Shown here piece by piece: positions 24,743-34,061 of a DNA stretch of 64,000 nt. The notes under the pieces are model-generated. The model searched no databases. It was not told where the DNA came from and saw nothing but the letters and a program-made list of their open reading frames with translations. This DNA comes from Streptomyces sp. NP-1717 (GTDB lineage Bacteria > Actinomycetota > Actinomycetes > Streptomycetales > Streptomycetaceae), in contig NZ_JAAPBF010000015.1 in NCBI RefSeq assembly GCF_022695985.1, positions 1-64,000 on the forward strand, in the 5' to 3' direction. Within the stretch, counting starts at the first letter, position 1, and every line of letters starts with the position of its first letter. Both the position numbers and the translations under genes were made by a program.

Positions 24743-25819
24743 ATGGTCTCACCCCTGTCGCCGGCCCGGACCGGGACCCCGTCGTCCGACACCGCTCCCA
24801 TCGGTGCCCGCGGCGTGGAGCGGGATCCGTTCTTCGACAACGCGAAGTACCTGGCCATCGTCCTGGTCGCCGTCGGGCACTCGTGGGAGCCGCTGCCGGG
24901 CAGTGGGCGGGTGGTCGAGGCCCTCTACACCTTCGTGTACGCGTTCCACATGCCCGTCTTCATCGTGATCGCGGGCTACTTCTCGCGCGGCTTCGACATG
25001 AGCCCGAAGCGGGTGTGGCGGCTGGTCACCGGGGTCCTGGTGCCGTACGCCGTCTTCGAGGTGGCGTACACGCTCTTCCACCGCGCGGTGGACGACCCGG
25101 GCTTCCCGCTCACGCCCGCCGACCCGTACTGGATCCTGTGGTTCCTGCCCGCCCTGTTCCTGTGGCGGATCACCACGCCGTTCTGGCAGCTGGTCCGGTG
25201 GCCGGTGCCCCTGTCCCTGGCCGTGGCCGCGCTGGCGTCGATGTCGACCGGGATCGGCGACGACCTGCAGCTCATGCGCGTCCTTCAGTTCCTGCCGTTC
25301 TTCGTCCTGGGTCTGTGCCTGCGCCCCGAACACTTCGCGTATCTGCGCCGCACCGGGGTGCGGATCGCGGCGCTGCCCGTCGCTCTGGTCGCCCTGCTGG
25401 TGGCGTACTGGTCGGTCCCGCGCGTCACCACTTCGTGGCTCTTCAGGAGCTACAGCGCCCGCGAGCTCGACGAGCCGGTCTGGACGGGCGCGGCGATGAC
25501 CCTGCTGATGTTCGCCGCGGCGCTCGTGCTGGGCGCGTGCTTCCTGGCCTGGGTCCCGCGCCGCCGCCTGTGGATGACCGCGCTGGGCGCCGGGACGCTC
25601 TACGGCTACCTGCTGCACGGCTTCTTCGTCCGCGGGGCGCGGTATCTCGGCGGCTACGACCACCCCTTCCTGGAGACCCAGGCGGGCCGCGTCGCGGTGA
25701 CGCTGACCGCGGCGCTGCTGGTGACTGCGCTGTGCACGCCGCCCGTGCGGCAGGTGTTCCGTTTCGTCGTGGAGCCGAGGATGCGGTGGGCGCTGCGCCG
25801 GGGCGAAACCAAGGCGTAG
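24743..25819 (+). CDS. Acyltransferase 3 family membrane protein
   Basis: 358 residues from ATG 24743. TAGGGT at 24731-24736 sits at -10 distance, so the mRNA may be leaderless; the GTG at 24740 is an alternative start. About ten membrane helices are seen. The N-terminal FFDNAKYLAIVLVAVGHSWEP has the catalytic-type His of the family, and YAFHMPVFIVIAGYFSRG follows. The ending YGYLLHGFFVRG is also typical. The family transfers acetyl or other acyl groups to extracytoplasmic sugars (OatA, WecH, fungal O-acetyltransferases). It is the first gene of block 2 and likely O-acylates the glycopolymer; the acceptor is inferred. Confidence 0.8.
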   Translation: MVSPLSPARTGTPSSDTAPIGARGVERDPFFDNAKYLAIVLVAVGHSWEPLPGSGRVVEALYTFVYAFHMPVFIVIAGYFSRGFDMSPKRVWRLVTGVLVPYAVFEVAYTLFHRAVDDPGFPLTPADPYWILWFLPALFLWRITTPFWQLVRWPVPLSLAVAALASMSTGIGDDLQLMRVLQFLPFFVLGLCLRPEHFAYLRRTGVRIAALPVALVALLVAYWSVPRVTTSWLFRSYSARELDEPVWTGAAMTLLMFAAALVLGACFLAWVPRRRLWMTALGAGTLYGYLLHGFFVRGARYLGGYDHPFLETQAGRVAVTLTAALLVTALCTPPVRQVFRFVVEPRMRWALRRGETKA

Positions 25820-25940
25820 GCCCACATCGACGGGCTCGGCCCGCGCACCGTCGCACGGCCCGTGCTCGCCGTCGGGGGCCGCGCGCCGCGACGTATGCTC
25901 AACCGTCGGAAACGTGCACGGAAATCCGAAAGGCAGCAGC

Positions 25941-26552
25941 GTGAACTACAGGGTCCAGCCAACCGCCCAGGTCGACGAGACCGCGGTGGTCGGTGACGGC
26001 AGCAGCGTCTGGGAGCTCGCGCAGATCCGGGAGAACGCGCGCCTGGGGGAGAACTGCGTGGTCGGGCGTGGTGCCTACGTCGGGACCGGGGTGCGGATCG
26101 GTGACAACGTCAAGATCCAGAACTACGCGCTGGTGTACGAGCCCGCCGAGCTGGCCGACGGTGTCTTCATCGGACCCGCCGTCGTCCTCACCAATGATCT
26201 GAACCCCCGCTCCGTCGACCCGGACGGCAAGCTCAAGCGCGGCTCCGACTGGGAGGCGGTGGGGGTGAAGATCGCGGAGGGCGCCTCGCTGGGCGCCCGG
26301 TCGGTCTGCGTCGCGCCCGTGCGTATCGGCCGCTGGGCGATGATCGCCGCCGGGGCCGTCGTCACCCAGGACGTGCCGGACTTCGGGCTGGTCGTGGGTG
26401 TCCCGGCCCGCCGGATCGGCTGGGTCGGGCGGGCCGGTGTGAAGCTCGTGGAGCGTGCCGGGGAGCCCGGGGTGTGGGAGTGCCCCCGGACCGGCGCACT
26501 GCACGACGAGAAGGACGGCGTGCTCACGGAGCGGCTCACGCGCACCGTCTGA
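25941..26552 (+). CDS. Left-handed beta-helix N-acetyltransferase, WbpD/WlbB-like
   Basis: 203 residues from GTG 25941. Hexapeptide repeats cover ~10-170 (VGDGSSVWELAQIRENARLG; RIGDNVKIQNYALVYEPA; GVFIGPAVVLTNDLNPRS; GVKIAEGASLGARSVC). The TNDLNPR segment is characteristic of the WbpD/WlbB group. These enzymes acetylate the 3-amino group of UDP-2-acetamido-3-amino-2,3-dideoxy-glucuronate with acetyl-CoA. The aminotransferase that would make the substrate is the DegT gene at 35072-36190 in the same block. wecB follows 69 nt downstream. Confidence 0.8.
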   Translation: MNYRVQPTAQVDETAVVGDGSSVWELAQIRENARLGENCVVGRGAYVGTGVRIGDNVKIQNYALVYEPAELADGVFIGPAVVLTNDLNPRSVDPDGKLKRGSDWEAVGVKIAEGASLGARSVCVAPVRIGRWAMIAAGAVVTQDVPDFGLVVGVPARRIGWVGRAGVKLVERAGEPGVWECPRTGALHDEKDGVLTERLTRTV

Positions 26553-26621
26553 ACCGCACGCACACGAAGAACCCGTCACACATCAGACCGCCACCACCGT
26601 GGCCTTGCAGAAGAGTGTTCG

Positions 26622-27743
26622 ATGAAAGTCATCAGCATCGTCGGTGCCCGTCCACAGCTGGTCAAGCTCGCGGCCGTCGCGGCGGCGTTCGCGCGCACCG
26701 AGCACCAGCACGTCATCGTCCACACCGGACAGCACTACGACGCCGACCTCTCGGACGTCTTCTTCTCCGGCCTCGGGATACCCGACCCCGACGTCCACCT
26801 GGGCGTCGGATCCGGCAGCCACGGTGTCCAGACCGGGGCGGTCCTCTCCGCCCTCGACCCGGTCCTCGAAGCGGAGCGGCCCGACTGGGTGCTGGTCTAC
26901 GGGGACACCAACTCCACCGTCGCCGGCGCGCTCTCCGCGGTGAAGCAGCATCTGCCGGTCGCCCATCTGGAGGCGGGCCTGCGGTCGTTCAACCGCCGGA
27001 TGCCCGAGGAGCACAACCGCGTCCTCACCGACCACTGCGCCGATCTGCTGCTGGCCCCGACCGCCGAGGCCATGCGCCACCTCGCCAACGAGGGCCTCGC
27101 CAAGCGCTCGGAGCTGGCCGGCGACGTGATGGTCGACATCTGCCTGCGCATCCGCGACGCGGTGCTCGCCGGTGAGTTCCCGGCCCCGGCGCTGCCCGAG
27201 GGCATCGATCCCTCCGAGCCGTTCCTGCTCGCCACCCTGCACCGTCCGGACAACACGGACGACCCGGCCAGGCTCGCCGCGATCCTCAAGTCGCTGGCCG
27301 AACTGCCGGTCCCGGTGGCGCTGTTGGCACACCCGCGCCTGGTGGCCAAGGCGCAGCTCCACGGTATCGAGCTGAACCAGGGCGCGGTGCGCGTGGGCCG
27401 GCCGCTTCCGTACGCGGGGCTCGTCGCCGGCGTCCTGGCGTCCACCGGTGTGGTCACCGACTCGGGCGGCCTCCAGAAGGAGGCGTACCTTCTGGACCGC
27501 GTCTGCACCACGATCCGCCCGGAGACCGAGTGGGTCGAGACCCTTGAGGACGGCTGGAACCACCTGGTCCCGGACCCCCACGAGCTGGCCCCCGAGAAGT
27601 GGGCGGCGCTGGCCGTACGGCCGGCCCCGACGGCCCCGCACGGCGCCCCGTACGGCGACGGCACGGCCGCGCGGCGCGTCGTCGAGCTGATGGAGCAGGC
27701 CACGGAACGGATGCGGGTGCCCGCCCAGGCCGTCCACGCCTGA
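26622..27743 (+). CDS. UDP-N-acetylglucosamine 2-epimerase family (WecB/WbpI-type)
   Basis: 373 residues from ATG 26622. The epimerase GT-B-like fold is complete: SIVGARPQLVKLAAV, HTGQHYDADLSDVFF, YGDTNSTVAGAL, HLEAGLRSFNRRMPEEHNR, TLHRPDNTDD, TDSGGLQKEAYLL and TIRPETEWVETLEDG. It inverts C2 of UDP-GlcNAc or of its diacetamido-uronate derivative, giving the manno form. The gene set around it (WbpA, B, E and D homologues) favours the WbpI role, that is UDP-GlcNAc(3NAc)A to UDP-ManNAc(3NAc)A. A plain ManNAc/ManNAcA pathway is the alternative. It is the last of the three plus-strand genes and ends at a 15-bp bidirectional terminator. Confidence 0.88.
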   Translation: MKVISIVGARPQLVKLAAVAAAFARTEHQHVIVHTGQHYDADLSDVFFSGLGIPDPDVHLGVGSGSHGVQTGAVLSALDPVLEAERPDWVLVYGDTNSTVAGALSAVKQHLPVAHLEAGLRSFNRRMPEEHNRVLTDHCADLLLAPTAEAMRHLANEGLAKRSELAGDVMVDICLRIRDAVLAGEFPAPALPEGIDPSEPFLLATLHRPDNTDDPARLAAILKSLAELPVPVALLAHPRLVAKAQLHGIELNQGAVRVGRPLPYAGLVAGVLASTGVVTDSGGLQKEAYLLDRVCTTIRPETEWVETLEDGWNHLVPDPHELAPEKWAALAVRPAPTAPHGAPYGDGTAARRVVELMEQATERMRVPAQAVHA

Positions 27744-27758
27744 CGGGCAGTCGTACGA

Positions 27759-27793
27759 GGAGGGCCCACCCGCGCCGTGCGGGTGGGCCCTCC
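27759..27793. terminator. Bidirectional terminator between wecB-like and GT4 genes
   Basis: A perfect 15-bp stem (GGAGGGCCCACCCGC and its complement) with a 5-nt loop stands between two convergent stop codons, 16 nt from one and 27 nt from the other. Confidence 0.85.
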
Positions 27794-27819
27794 TTCGTCA
27801 ACGGCGTCGACGGCGGCCG

Positions 27820-29394
27820 TCAGCCGAGGTGCTTCAACAGCCGCTCGTACAGTGCCACATACTTCTCCGTCTGCGCTTCCCAGCTCCACTCGTCGAGCAT
27901 CCCCGGCCGGTCGTACGGCGCGGTGTACCGGTCGCGGTCGCTGAGCACGGCGCCCACCGCCCGCGCCAGGTCCTTGCCGTTCTCGGACCGGAAGACCTCG
28001 CCGTTGCCGACCCGGTTGACCTCGTCCGACATGGCCTTCACATCGCTGACCACGACGGGCAGCCGGGCCTGCATGAACTCGAAGAACTTGGTGCTGAGGG
28101 CGACTTCGTGGTTCACCGGCCCCTTGCGCAGCGGGTGGATGCCCACGTCCGCCGTCGACAGGAACCGCACCAGCACGTCGTACGGCACGTACGGCATGAA
28201 GTGGACGCGGTCCGCGGCGCCGATGCTCTCGGCCAGCTCCCGCAGCGAACCGACGTAGTCGCCGTCCAGGTTGTTGATCATGAAGGCGGCGTGCAGGTCG
28301 TCCGAGAACGCCAGCGACTCCACGATCGTGTGCAGGCAGCGCTGCGGCGCCGCCCCGCCGCAGTACACGGCGAGCGGGGTGTCCGGTCCGAGTCCGCACG
28401 CCTCGCGTACGTCCCTGGCACCGTCCTCCGTGGTCCAGTCCGAGGCCCCCTCCTCGCCGGGTACCAGCCTCGGCGGCGCGTTGAGGGTGACGACCGGCAG
28501 CTCCGTCAGACCGTGCGACGTCTGGAGCATCTCCGCCAGCGCCGGCGAGACGGTGACCACCGCGTCGACGTAGGGGATGTGCTCGCGCTCGTACGCGATC
28601 TGCGAGGCGAGCCACTTCTTCGAGGTGACGGCCTGCGCGAGTCCCGGCACGAACTCGTGCGCGTCGTAGACGACCCGCACATCACGGCCCGCCGCGCGGG
28701 CGCGCACGCCCGCGCGCGCCGCGACACCGATCATGCGGTAGTCGTGCGCGTGGATGAGATCGGGCTGGAGCTCCTCGATCTTGTCGCGGTAGCTGAGCTC
28801 GTAGCGCAGGGGCAGCGGATCCAGCCGCCGCCACGCCCTGTCCCCCATCGTGGCGCCCCAGAAGGCCGTCTCCAGGCCCTCAAGCGCACCGTTCTTGTCG
28901 CCCCAGGCGGCTGCCGCCGCCTTCGTCTGACGGGTCCTGGCCTGGATGGCGCTGCGCCGGACCTTGCCCGCCAACCGGGCCGCGATGAGCGGCAGTTGCT
29001 TGGTGTTGGGACCCTTCGCGATACCGGTACGGGCGGCCGCGCGCCCGGCGCGCACCTCCAGTTCGGCCCAGTCGACCTTGATACGGCGGCTCTTGAGCAG
29101 CGCCATGTCCTGGTTCTCGTACGCCAGCGGGTAACGGATGCCCGTCACCCGGCGGCGCAGCGACTTGCGCGGGGGCAGCCGCCGGAGCATCAGCCGGTGG
29201 ATCCGGGCGCCACCGAGTTCGTAGCTGTCCGCGCCGGTCGCCGGCGCGCGGCCTATGAGGTGGACCTCCCACCCCTCGTCCGCCATGGCCCGTGCGTGCT
29301 TCTGGACACGTGAGTCGCCGTCGATGGTGTTGTCGACGAGCATCACGACTCGTCCGGGGCGACGCTCTGGCATCTGACTCGTTCCTCTGCTCAC
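27820..29394 (-). CDS. GT4-family glycosyltransferase, block 2 (paralogue of 32312-33922)
   Basis: 524 residues from GTG 29394, four nt after the dehydrogenase stop; ATG 29373 is an alternative start. The N-terminal GRVVMLVDNTIDGDSRVQKHARAMA and later PDLIHAHDYRMIGVAARAGVRA are nearly the same in the paralogue three genes upstream. A donor-binding half follows with AVYCGGAAPQRC, HFMPYVPYDVLVRFLSTADVGIHPL and STKFFEFMQARLPVVVSD. A basic, helical ~120-residue insertion (~80-200) separates the first strands from the rest. It probably adds one sugar of the polymer repeat. Donor unknown. Confidence 0.8.
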   Translation of the reverse strand: MSRGTSQMPERRPGRVVMLVDNTIDGDSRVQKHARAMADEGWEVHLIGRAPATGADSYELGGARIHRLMLRRLPPRKSLRRRVTGIRYPLAYENQDMALLKSRRIKVDWAELEVRAGRAAARTGIAKGPNTKQLPLIAARLAGKVRRSAIQARTRQTKAAAAAWGDKNGALEGLETAFWGATMGDRAWRRLDPLPLRYELSYRDKIEELQPDLIHAHDYRMIGVAARAGVRARAAGRDVRVVYDAHEFVPGLAQAVTSKKWLASQIAYEREHIPYVDAVVTVSPALAEMLQTSHGLTELPVVTLNAPPRLVPGEEGASDWTTEDGARDVREACGLGPDTPLAVYCGGAAPQRCLHTIVESLAFSDDLHAAFMINNLDGDYVGSLRELAESIGAADRVHFMPYVPYDVLVRFLSTADVGIHPLRKGPVNHEVALSTKFFEFMQARLPVVVSDVKAMSDEVNRVGNGEVFRSENGKDLARAVGAVLSDRDRYTAPYDRPGMLDEWSWEAQTEKYVALYERLLKHLG

Positions 29395-29397
29395 CGC

Positions 29398-30681
29398 TCA
29401 GCCGCCGATGACGACACGGCGGACGCCACGCCAGGCGTCCGGGTCGGTGGTACGCCGGCCGTCGACGAGCACGGTGACGTCCGGCAGGTCGGCCGGCTTC
29501 AGGTCGCGGTACTCGGCGTGGTCCGCCTGGAGCACCGCCGCCGTGACCTTCTCGCCCTCGTGCGGCGGCAGGCCGTGCGCGGTCAGCTCCTCGGAGGTGT
29601 ACATCGGGTCGGAGACGTACGGCACGGCGCCGCGCGCCCGCAGGGCTTCGACGGTCGGGAAGACACCGGAGAACGCCGTCTCCTTCACGCCGCCGCGGTA
29701 GGCCGCGCCGAGCACGAGCACGTTCACGCCGGTGAGGTCGCCGTACGCCGCCGCCAGGAGGTCCACCGCGTACTCGGGCATCGCCGCGTTCGCCTCGCGC
29801 GCCGAGCGCACGACGGTCGCCGCCGGGTCGTTCCACAGGTACATCCGCGGGTAGATCGGGATGCAGTGGCCGCCGACGGCGATGCCGGGCTGGTGGATGT
29901 GGCTGTACGGCTGGCTGTTGCAGGCCTCGATGACCTTCTTGACGTCGATGTCGTTCTGGTCGGCGAAGCGCGCGAACTGGTTGGCCAGGCCGATGTTGAC
30001 GTCGCGGTACGTGGTCTCGGCGAGCTTCGCCAGCTCGGAGGCCTCGGCGGTGCCGAGGTCCCACACGCCGTTGTCGCGCGGCAGGTCCTCGCGTACGTCG
30101 AAGTCGAGCACGGCCTCGTAGAAGTCGACGCCGTGCCTGGCCGACGCCTCGTCGATGCCGCCGACGAGCTTGGGGTAGCGGCGCAGGTCGGCGAAGACCC
30201 GGCCGGTCAGGACGCGTTCGGGCGAGAAGACGAGGTGGAAGTCCTCGCCGGGGGTGAGCCCGGAGCCCTCCTGGAGCATCGGCGCCCAGCGGGTGCGGGT
30301 GGTGCCGACGGGCAGGGTGGTCTCGTAGCTGACGAGGGTGCCGGGCTTGAGGCCCTTGGCGATCGCCTTCGTCGCCGCGTCCATCCAGCCGAAGTCGGGC
30401 ACGCCCTCGGCGTCCACGAAGAGCGGGACGACGACCACCACGGCGTCGGACTGCGCGACGGCGGCGGCGGTGTCGGTCGTGGCCGTCAGCAGTCCGGCGT
30501 CGACGGTTTGCTTGAGCTTGACGTCGAGGTCGTGCTCGCCGGGGAAGGGCTCTGTGCCGGCGTTGACCAGCTCGACGACCTTCTCGTTGACGTCGGCGCC
30601 GAAGACGCGGTGGCCCTTGGCGGCGAACTGCACGGCGAGCGGCAGACCGATCTTGCCGAGCGCGACTACACAGATATTCAT
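29398..30681 (-). CDS. Nucleotide-sugar 6-dehydrogenase (WbpA/WecC-type UDP-GlcNAc or UDP-ManNAc dehydrogenase)
   Basis: 427 residues from ATG 30681, overlapping the GT2 stop as ATGA. An N-terminal NAD-binding Rossmann fold begins NICVVALGKIGLPLAVQFAAKGH. The central domain has SPERVLTGRVFADLRRYPKLVGG, and AVGGHCIPIYPRMYL is a His-containing variant of the usual GGHCI(P) segment. The catalytic Cys is in this GGHC. The C-terminal domain has VLGAAYRGGVKETAFS. It oxidises C6 of a UDP-hexose to the uronate with two NAD+. In context it should make UDP-GlcNAcA, the first step of the diacetamido-mannuronate route. Confidence 0.85.
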   Translation of the reverse strand: MNICVVALGKIGLPLAVQFAAKGHRVFGADVNEKVVELVNAGTEPFPGEHDLDVKLKQTVDAGLLTATTDTAAAVAQSDAVVVVVPLFVDAEGVPDFGWMDAATKAIAKGLKPGTLVSYETTLPVGTTRTRWAPMLQEGSGLTPGEDFHLVFSPERVLTGRVFADLRRYPKLVGGIDEASARHGVDFYEAVLDFDVREDLPRDNGVWDLGTAEASELAKLAETTYRDVNIGLANQFARFADQNDIDVKKVIEACNSQPYSHIHQPGIAVGGHCIPIYPRMYLWNDPAATVVRSAREANAAMPEYAVDLLAAAYGDLTGVNVLVLGAAYRGGVKETAFSGVFPTVEALRARGAVPYVSDPMYTSEELTAHGLPPHEGEKVTAAVLQADHAEYRDLKPADLPDVTVLVDGRRTTDPDAWRGVRRVVIGG

Positions 30682-32315
30682 CGGATTACTTTCCTCTTGA
30701 ACCGGGGCAGCAGGCTTCGTACCCGCGCCCGGAAGGATGGTGTCGGCTCCCACAGCGGAGCCGTGGTGATCACCAGTCGTCCCTTGGGATTCACATTGGC
30801 CGACGCGCGGTACGGGACGGCGTCGCCCCACCGGCGGGCCAGCGGCATCGGCAGACCCCGGGTACGGATCGGGATCTCGTAGGTGGATCCGGCGACGTCG
30901 ACGTAGACGCGGGCACCGGCCTTGATCCGGGCCGCCGTGAGCGGGATCCGGGCGGTCAGGACGGTGCCGCCACCGCCGTCGGGCTCCGGCACGCGGGTGA
31001 ACTCGCCGACCGGGTCGGCGAGTTGGTGCCCGGCGGGCAGCCGGCGGGCAGCCGCCTTGTCCGCGCTGTTCGGCATCGCGGTGCGGGCCAGCCGGATCAC
31101 GGCGGAGTCGGTCTGTCCGGTGACGCCGATCCGTACGGTGAACACGGCGAAGAGCGTGTCGCCGGTCCGCTCCCACCCCGCGGAGATCAGCCGGGTGCCG
31201 TTGGCGAGCCGGCCGGGGACGGCTTCTCCCACCAACTCGTAGCCCCGGTCGGGGAGTCGGAGGATCGGGTCGCGCAGACCGGGGTAGGCGGCGTACGCCC
31301 GCCCGTCTTCGAGCAGGAACGGCGGCGCGCCGTGCTCGGTCTCGTCGGCGATGGCCTTGGTGAGTTCGGCCACAGCGCCACGCTGGGCCAGCATTATCCG
31401 TACCCGCCGTTTGACGTCGAGCGAGTCACGCAGCGCGTCCGTCAGATAGTCGTCGGCGAGTTCGGCGACCCCGGCGCACAGCTCGCGCTGCGTCGCGGGG
31501 GCGAGGGTCGGGAAGTCGTCCTGGACGAGCTTGGCCAGCTCCCAGGTGAAGTGCCGCTTGAGGACGGCGTCGCGCTGGGGTCCCGCCTCGATCAGACCGG
31601 CCGTGTGCCGCATGATGCGGGCGGTGCAGTGCAGCCTGGACAGGTGGTCGGCCCGGTAGGTGATGTTGCTCGCGTCGCCGCGCTTCACCGCGTAGTAGTA
31701 CGTGTAGTCACCGAGGACGGAGATCCGGCCGGCCCGGACGCACGCCTCGATGGTGAACGGCTGGTCGCTGCCGACCGGCAGGTCCTCGGGGAAGCGGAGC
31801 TTGTGCCGCTCCACCAGCTCACGCCGGAAGAGCTTGGTGTTGGCGAGGGTGAACGGCAGGTCGGAGCCGTACAGACTCACATCGGGATCGTTCTTCTTGT
31901 ACATCGCCTGGCGCACGTAGCGGCCGTTGGTGCCGACCATCTTGCCGATCACCACGTCCGACCCGTGCTCGTCGGCGCAGGCCACCATGCGCTCCAGGGC
32001 CTCTTCGCCGAGGTAGTCGTCGGAGCCGACGAAGTAGACGAAACGGCCGGTGGCGATCTCCAGGGCGCGGTTGCTCGGCGCCGCCGGGCCGCCGCTGTTC
32101 TCCTGGTGGATCACCTTGACGGTGTCCGGGTACTCCTTGGCGAACCGGTCGAGCTCGGCGCCGCTTTCGTCGGTCGAGCCGTCGTCGACGGCCACGACCT
32201 GGAGTCGCTCCAGGCCGATGGACTGGCCGACGAGCGAGTTCAGGCACTGGGTCAGGTAGGGCATCGTGTTGTACACGGCCACCACGACCGTGACATCGGG
32301 AGTGGTCGTCGTCAT
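30678..32315 (-). CDS. GT2-family glycosyltransferase with C-terminal extension, block 2
   Basis: 545 residues from ATG 32315, overlapping the upstream GT4 stop as ATGA. The longer open frame to 33614 is a shadow of that gene. The GT-A domain (~8-230) contains VTVVVAVYNTMPYLTQCL, VVAVDDGSTDES, ENSGGPAAPSNRAL and the DxD-like FVGSDDYL. A helical middle (~240-350) and a beta-rich C-terminal part (~370-520: AVFTVRIGVTGQTDSAVI; RVYVDVAGSTYEIPIRTRG) follow. GT2 enzymes with such additions (TarS, TarP) work on teichoic acids, which suits a wall-polymer role. The donor is not predictable. Confidence 0.8.
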   Translation of the reverse strand: MTTTTPDVTVVVAVYNTMPYLTQCLNSLVGQSIGLERLQVVAVDDGSTDESGAELDRFAKEYPDTVKVIHQENSGGPAAPSNRALEIATGRFVYFVGSDDYLGEEALERMVACADEHGSDVVIGKMVGTNGRYVRQAMYKKNDPDVSLYGSDLPFTLANTKLFRRELVERHKLRFPEDLPVGSDQPFTIEACVRAGRISVLGDYTYYYAVKRGDASNITYRADHLSRLHCTARIMRHTAGLIEAGPQRDAVLKRHFTWELAKLVQDDFPTLAPATQRELCAGVAELADDYLTDALRDSLDVKRRVRIMLAQRGAVAELTKAIADETEHGAPPFLLEDGRAYAAYPGLRDPILRLPDRGYELVGEAVPGRLANGTRLISAGWERTGDTLFAVFTVRIGVTGQTDSAVIRLARTAMPNSADKAAARRLPAGHQLADPVGEFTRVPEPDGGGGTVLTARIPLTAARIKAGARVYVDVAGSTYEIPIRTRGLPMPLARRWGDAVPYRASANVNPKGRLVITTAPLWEPTPSFRARVRSLLPRFKRKVIR

Positions 32316-33922
32316 GGTCTGGGCTCCGACTTCTTCCGCTCCGTGACCAGCTTCGAGTACAGCTCGTCCAGCACTTCGGCCTGCGCTTCCCACGTCCACG
32401 CGTCCAGCAGCCCCGGCTTGTCGTAGACGGCCCGGTACGGTTCCGGGTCGGCGAGGACCTGCTTGATCGCGCGGGCCAGGTCGTCCGTGTCCTCGGCGGT
32501 GAAGACCTCGCCCTGGCCGGTGGACCGGGTGACCTCCGACATCGTTCTCACGTCGCTGACCACCAGCGGCAGCCGCGCGTGCGAGTACTCGAAGAACTTG
32601 GTGATCAGCGCGATCTCGTGGTTCGGCCAGTGGTGGATCGGGATGCAGCCCGCGTCCGCGGCCGACAGGAAGCGCACGACCTGCCAGTGCGGCACGTACG
32701 GCACCGTGTGCAGACGGTCGCCCGCCCCCAGCTCCGCGGCGCGCGCCAGCAGGGTCTCCATGTAGGCGGACGTGGGGTTGGGCACCACGAACGCGATGTG
32801 GACGCCGTCGAGCTTCGGCAGCGTCTCGACCAGGTCGCCGAGGCCGCGCTGCGGTCCGGGCGAGCCGCTGTAGACGATCAGCGGGACGTCGGGGCCGATG
32901 CCGCACAGCTCGCGCAGGTCCGGCGTCGGCTCCGGCTCGCCGTCGGCGGTGACACGGGTGATCGCGTGCGCCTCGGCGTCCGCCGGGCGGTCCGGCGCGT
33001 TCAGGACGACCGTCGGCCGCTCCGTCAGCCCGTGCCGCTCGATCAGCAGGTCGGAGAGCCCTTCGGAGACCGTGACCACCGCGTCGGCGTACGGCGCGTA
33101 CTCGCTCTCGTGCGCCGTGTTGCCCGGGATCCAGTGGGCGTTGTCCTCCCAGGGGCGTACCCCGGGCAGGAACTCGTGCGCGTCCCAGACCAGCTTGACC
33201 GAGCGGCCGGCGGCCCTGGCGCGGACCGTGGCCCGCGCCCCGACGCCGAGCATCCGGAAGTCGTTGGCGTGGATGAGGTCGGGCTTGAGCGCGTCGATCT
33301 CCGGACCGTACGTCAACTCGTAGTCCCACAGGGCGGGTTCGAGTCTGCGCCAGGCGCGCTTGCCCTTGACGGCCGTCCAGGCCGCGGTGAACAGCCGGTC
33401 CAGCGGGCCGCGCAGCCGGCGGCCGGCCTGCTGGGCCGCCGTGCTGTGCCGCGAGCGCAGGCCCACCCAGCGCTGCACGATGTTGGAGACCGGGCCGGCC
33501 ACCCGGAGACGGACGCCTTCGACCCGGCGGAACAGCGGGGTGCCGACCGCCTTCGGTGCCACCTTGAGCGCGGCCCGGCGCGTCGCGACGTCCGCCCGCC
33601 ACGCCTTGGCCCACTGCCGCCGGTACGCGGCGACCGGGCCGGGCGGGTAGGCGAGCGGGCGGCGCAGCAGGGAGCGGTGACGTTCGGCGTGGCGCTTGGC
33701 GAGCGGGGCCTTCAGCGGCAGCAGCCGTACCTCCGCGTCACCGAGCTTCCAGCTGCGGCCCTTGCCGGTGCGGACCAGCCCGAGCAGGGTGACGTCCCAG
33801 CCGGCCGCCGCCGCGGACTCGGCGGCCTTCTGCACCCGTGAGTCGCCGTCGACCTTGTTGTCGACGAGCATGACGACGCGCCCCTTGCCGGTCATCTCAC
33901 CACCGGCACTCTGCGTATCCAT
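32312..33922 (-). CDS. GT4-family glycosyltransferase, block 2 (paralogue of 27820-29394)
   Basis: 536 residues from ATG 33922 (AGG 6 nt upstream); GTG 33946 is an alternative start. It shares the layout and many segments of the GT4 at 27820-29394: GRVVMLVDNKVDGDSRVQKA, PDLIHANDFRMLGVGARATV, LVWDAHEFLPG, LHTVPYVPHWQVVRFLSAAD and ALITKFFEYSHARLPLVVSD. It has the same long basic insertion after the first strands. The two probably arose by duplication and add different sugars. It is the first of a tightly overlapping run (GT4-GT2-dehydrogenase-GT4) and lies 139 nt after the Gfo/Idh gene. Confidence 0.8.
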   Translation of the reverse strand: MDTQSAGGEMTGKGRVVMLVDNKVDGDSRVQKAAESAAAAGWDVTLLGLVRTGKGRSWKLGDAEVRLLPLKAPLAKRHAERHRSLLRRPLAYPPGPVAAYRRQWAKAWRADVATRRAALKVAPKAVGTPLFRRVEGVRLRVAGPVSNIVQRWVGLRSRHSTAAQQAGRRLRGPLDRLFTAAWTAVKGKRAWRRLEPALWDYELTYGPEIDALKPDLIHANDFRMLGVGARATVRARAAGRSVKLVWDAHEFLPGVRPWEDNAHWIPGNTAHESEYAPYADAVVTVSEGLSDLLIERHGLTERPTVVLNAPDRPADAEAHAITRVTADGEPEPTPDLRELCGIGPDVPLIVYSGSPGPQRGLGDLVETLPKLDGVHIAFVVPNPTSAYMETLLARAAELGAGDRLHTVPYVPHWQVVRFLSAADAGCIPIHHWPNHEIALITKFFEYSHARLPLVVSDVRTMSEVTRSTGQGEVFTAEDTDDLARAIKQVLADPEPYRAVYDKPGLLDAWTWEAQAEVLDELYSKLVTERKKSEPRP

Positions 33923-34061
33923 CAACTGCCTTTCTGAACCGGTCACTTGAGGAAGCTGCTGCGGACCTGCGGTCCGGTGCGGTCCCCGGGCTCCCCACCG
34001 CCGGTGTCGGCGTCGGAGAAGCGGCGGGGACCGGTCGGGAGAAAACCGTCGGCGCCGGGTC

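Noticed and set aside
22198..25944. 1248-residue plus-strand frame covering obg-rplU and the acyltransferase
   Set aside because: It crosses three verified genes in both orientations and is a composition artefact.
30678..33614. 978-residue version of the GT2 protein
   Set aside because: The extra N-terminal part is the frame-shifted shadow of the upstream GT4 gene; the ATG at 32315 with ATGA overlap is the natural start.
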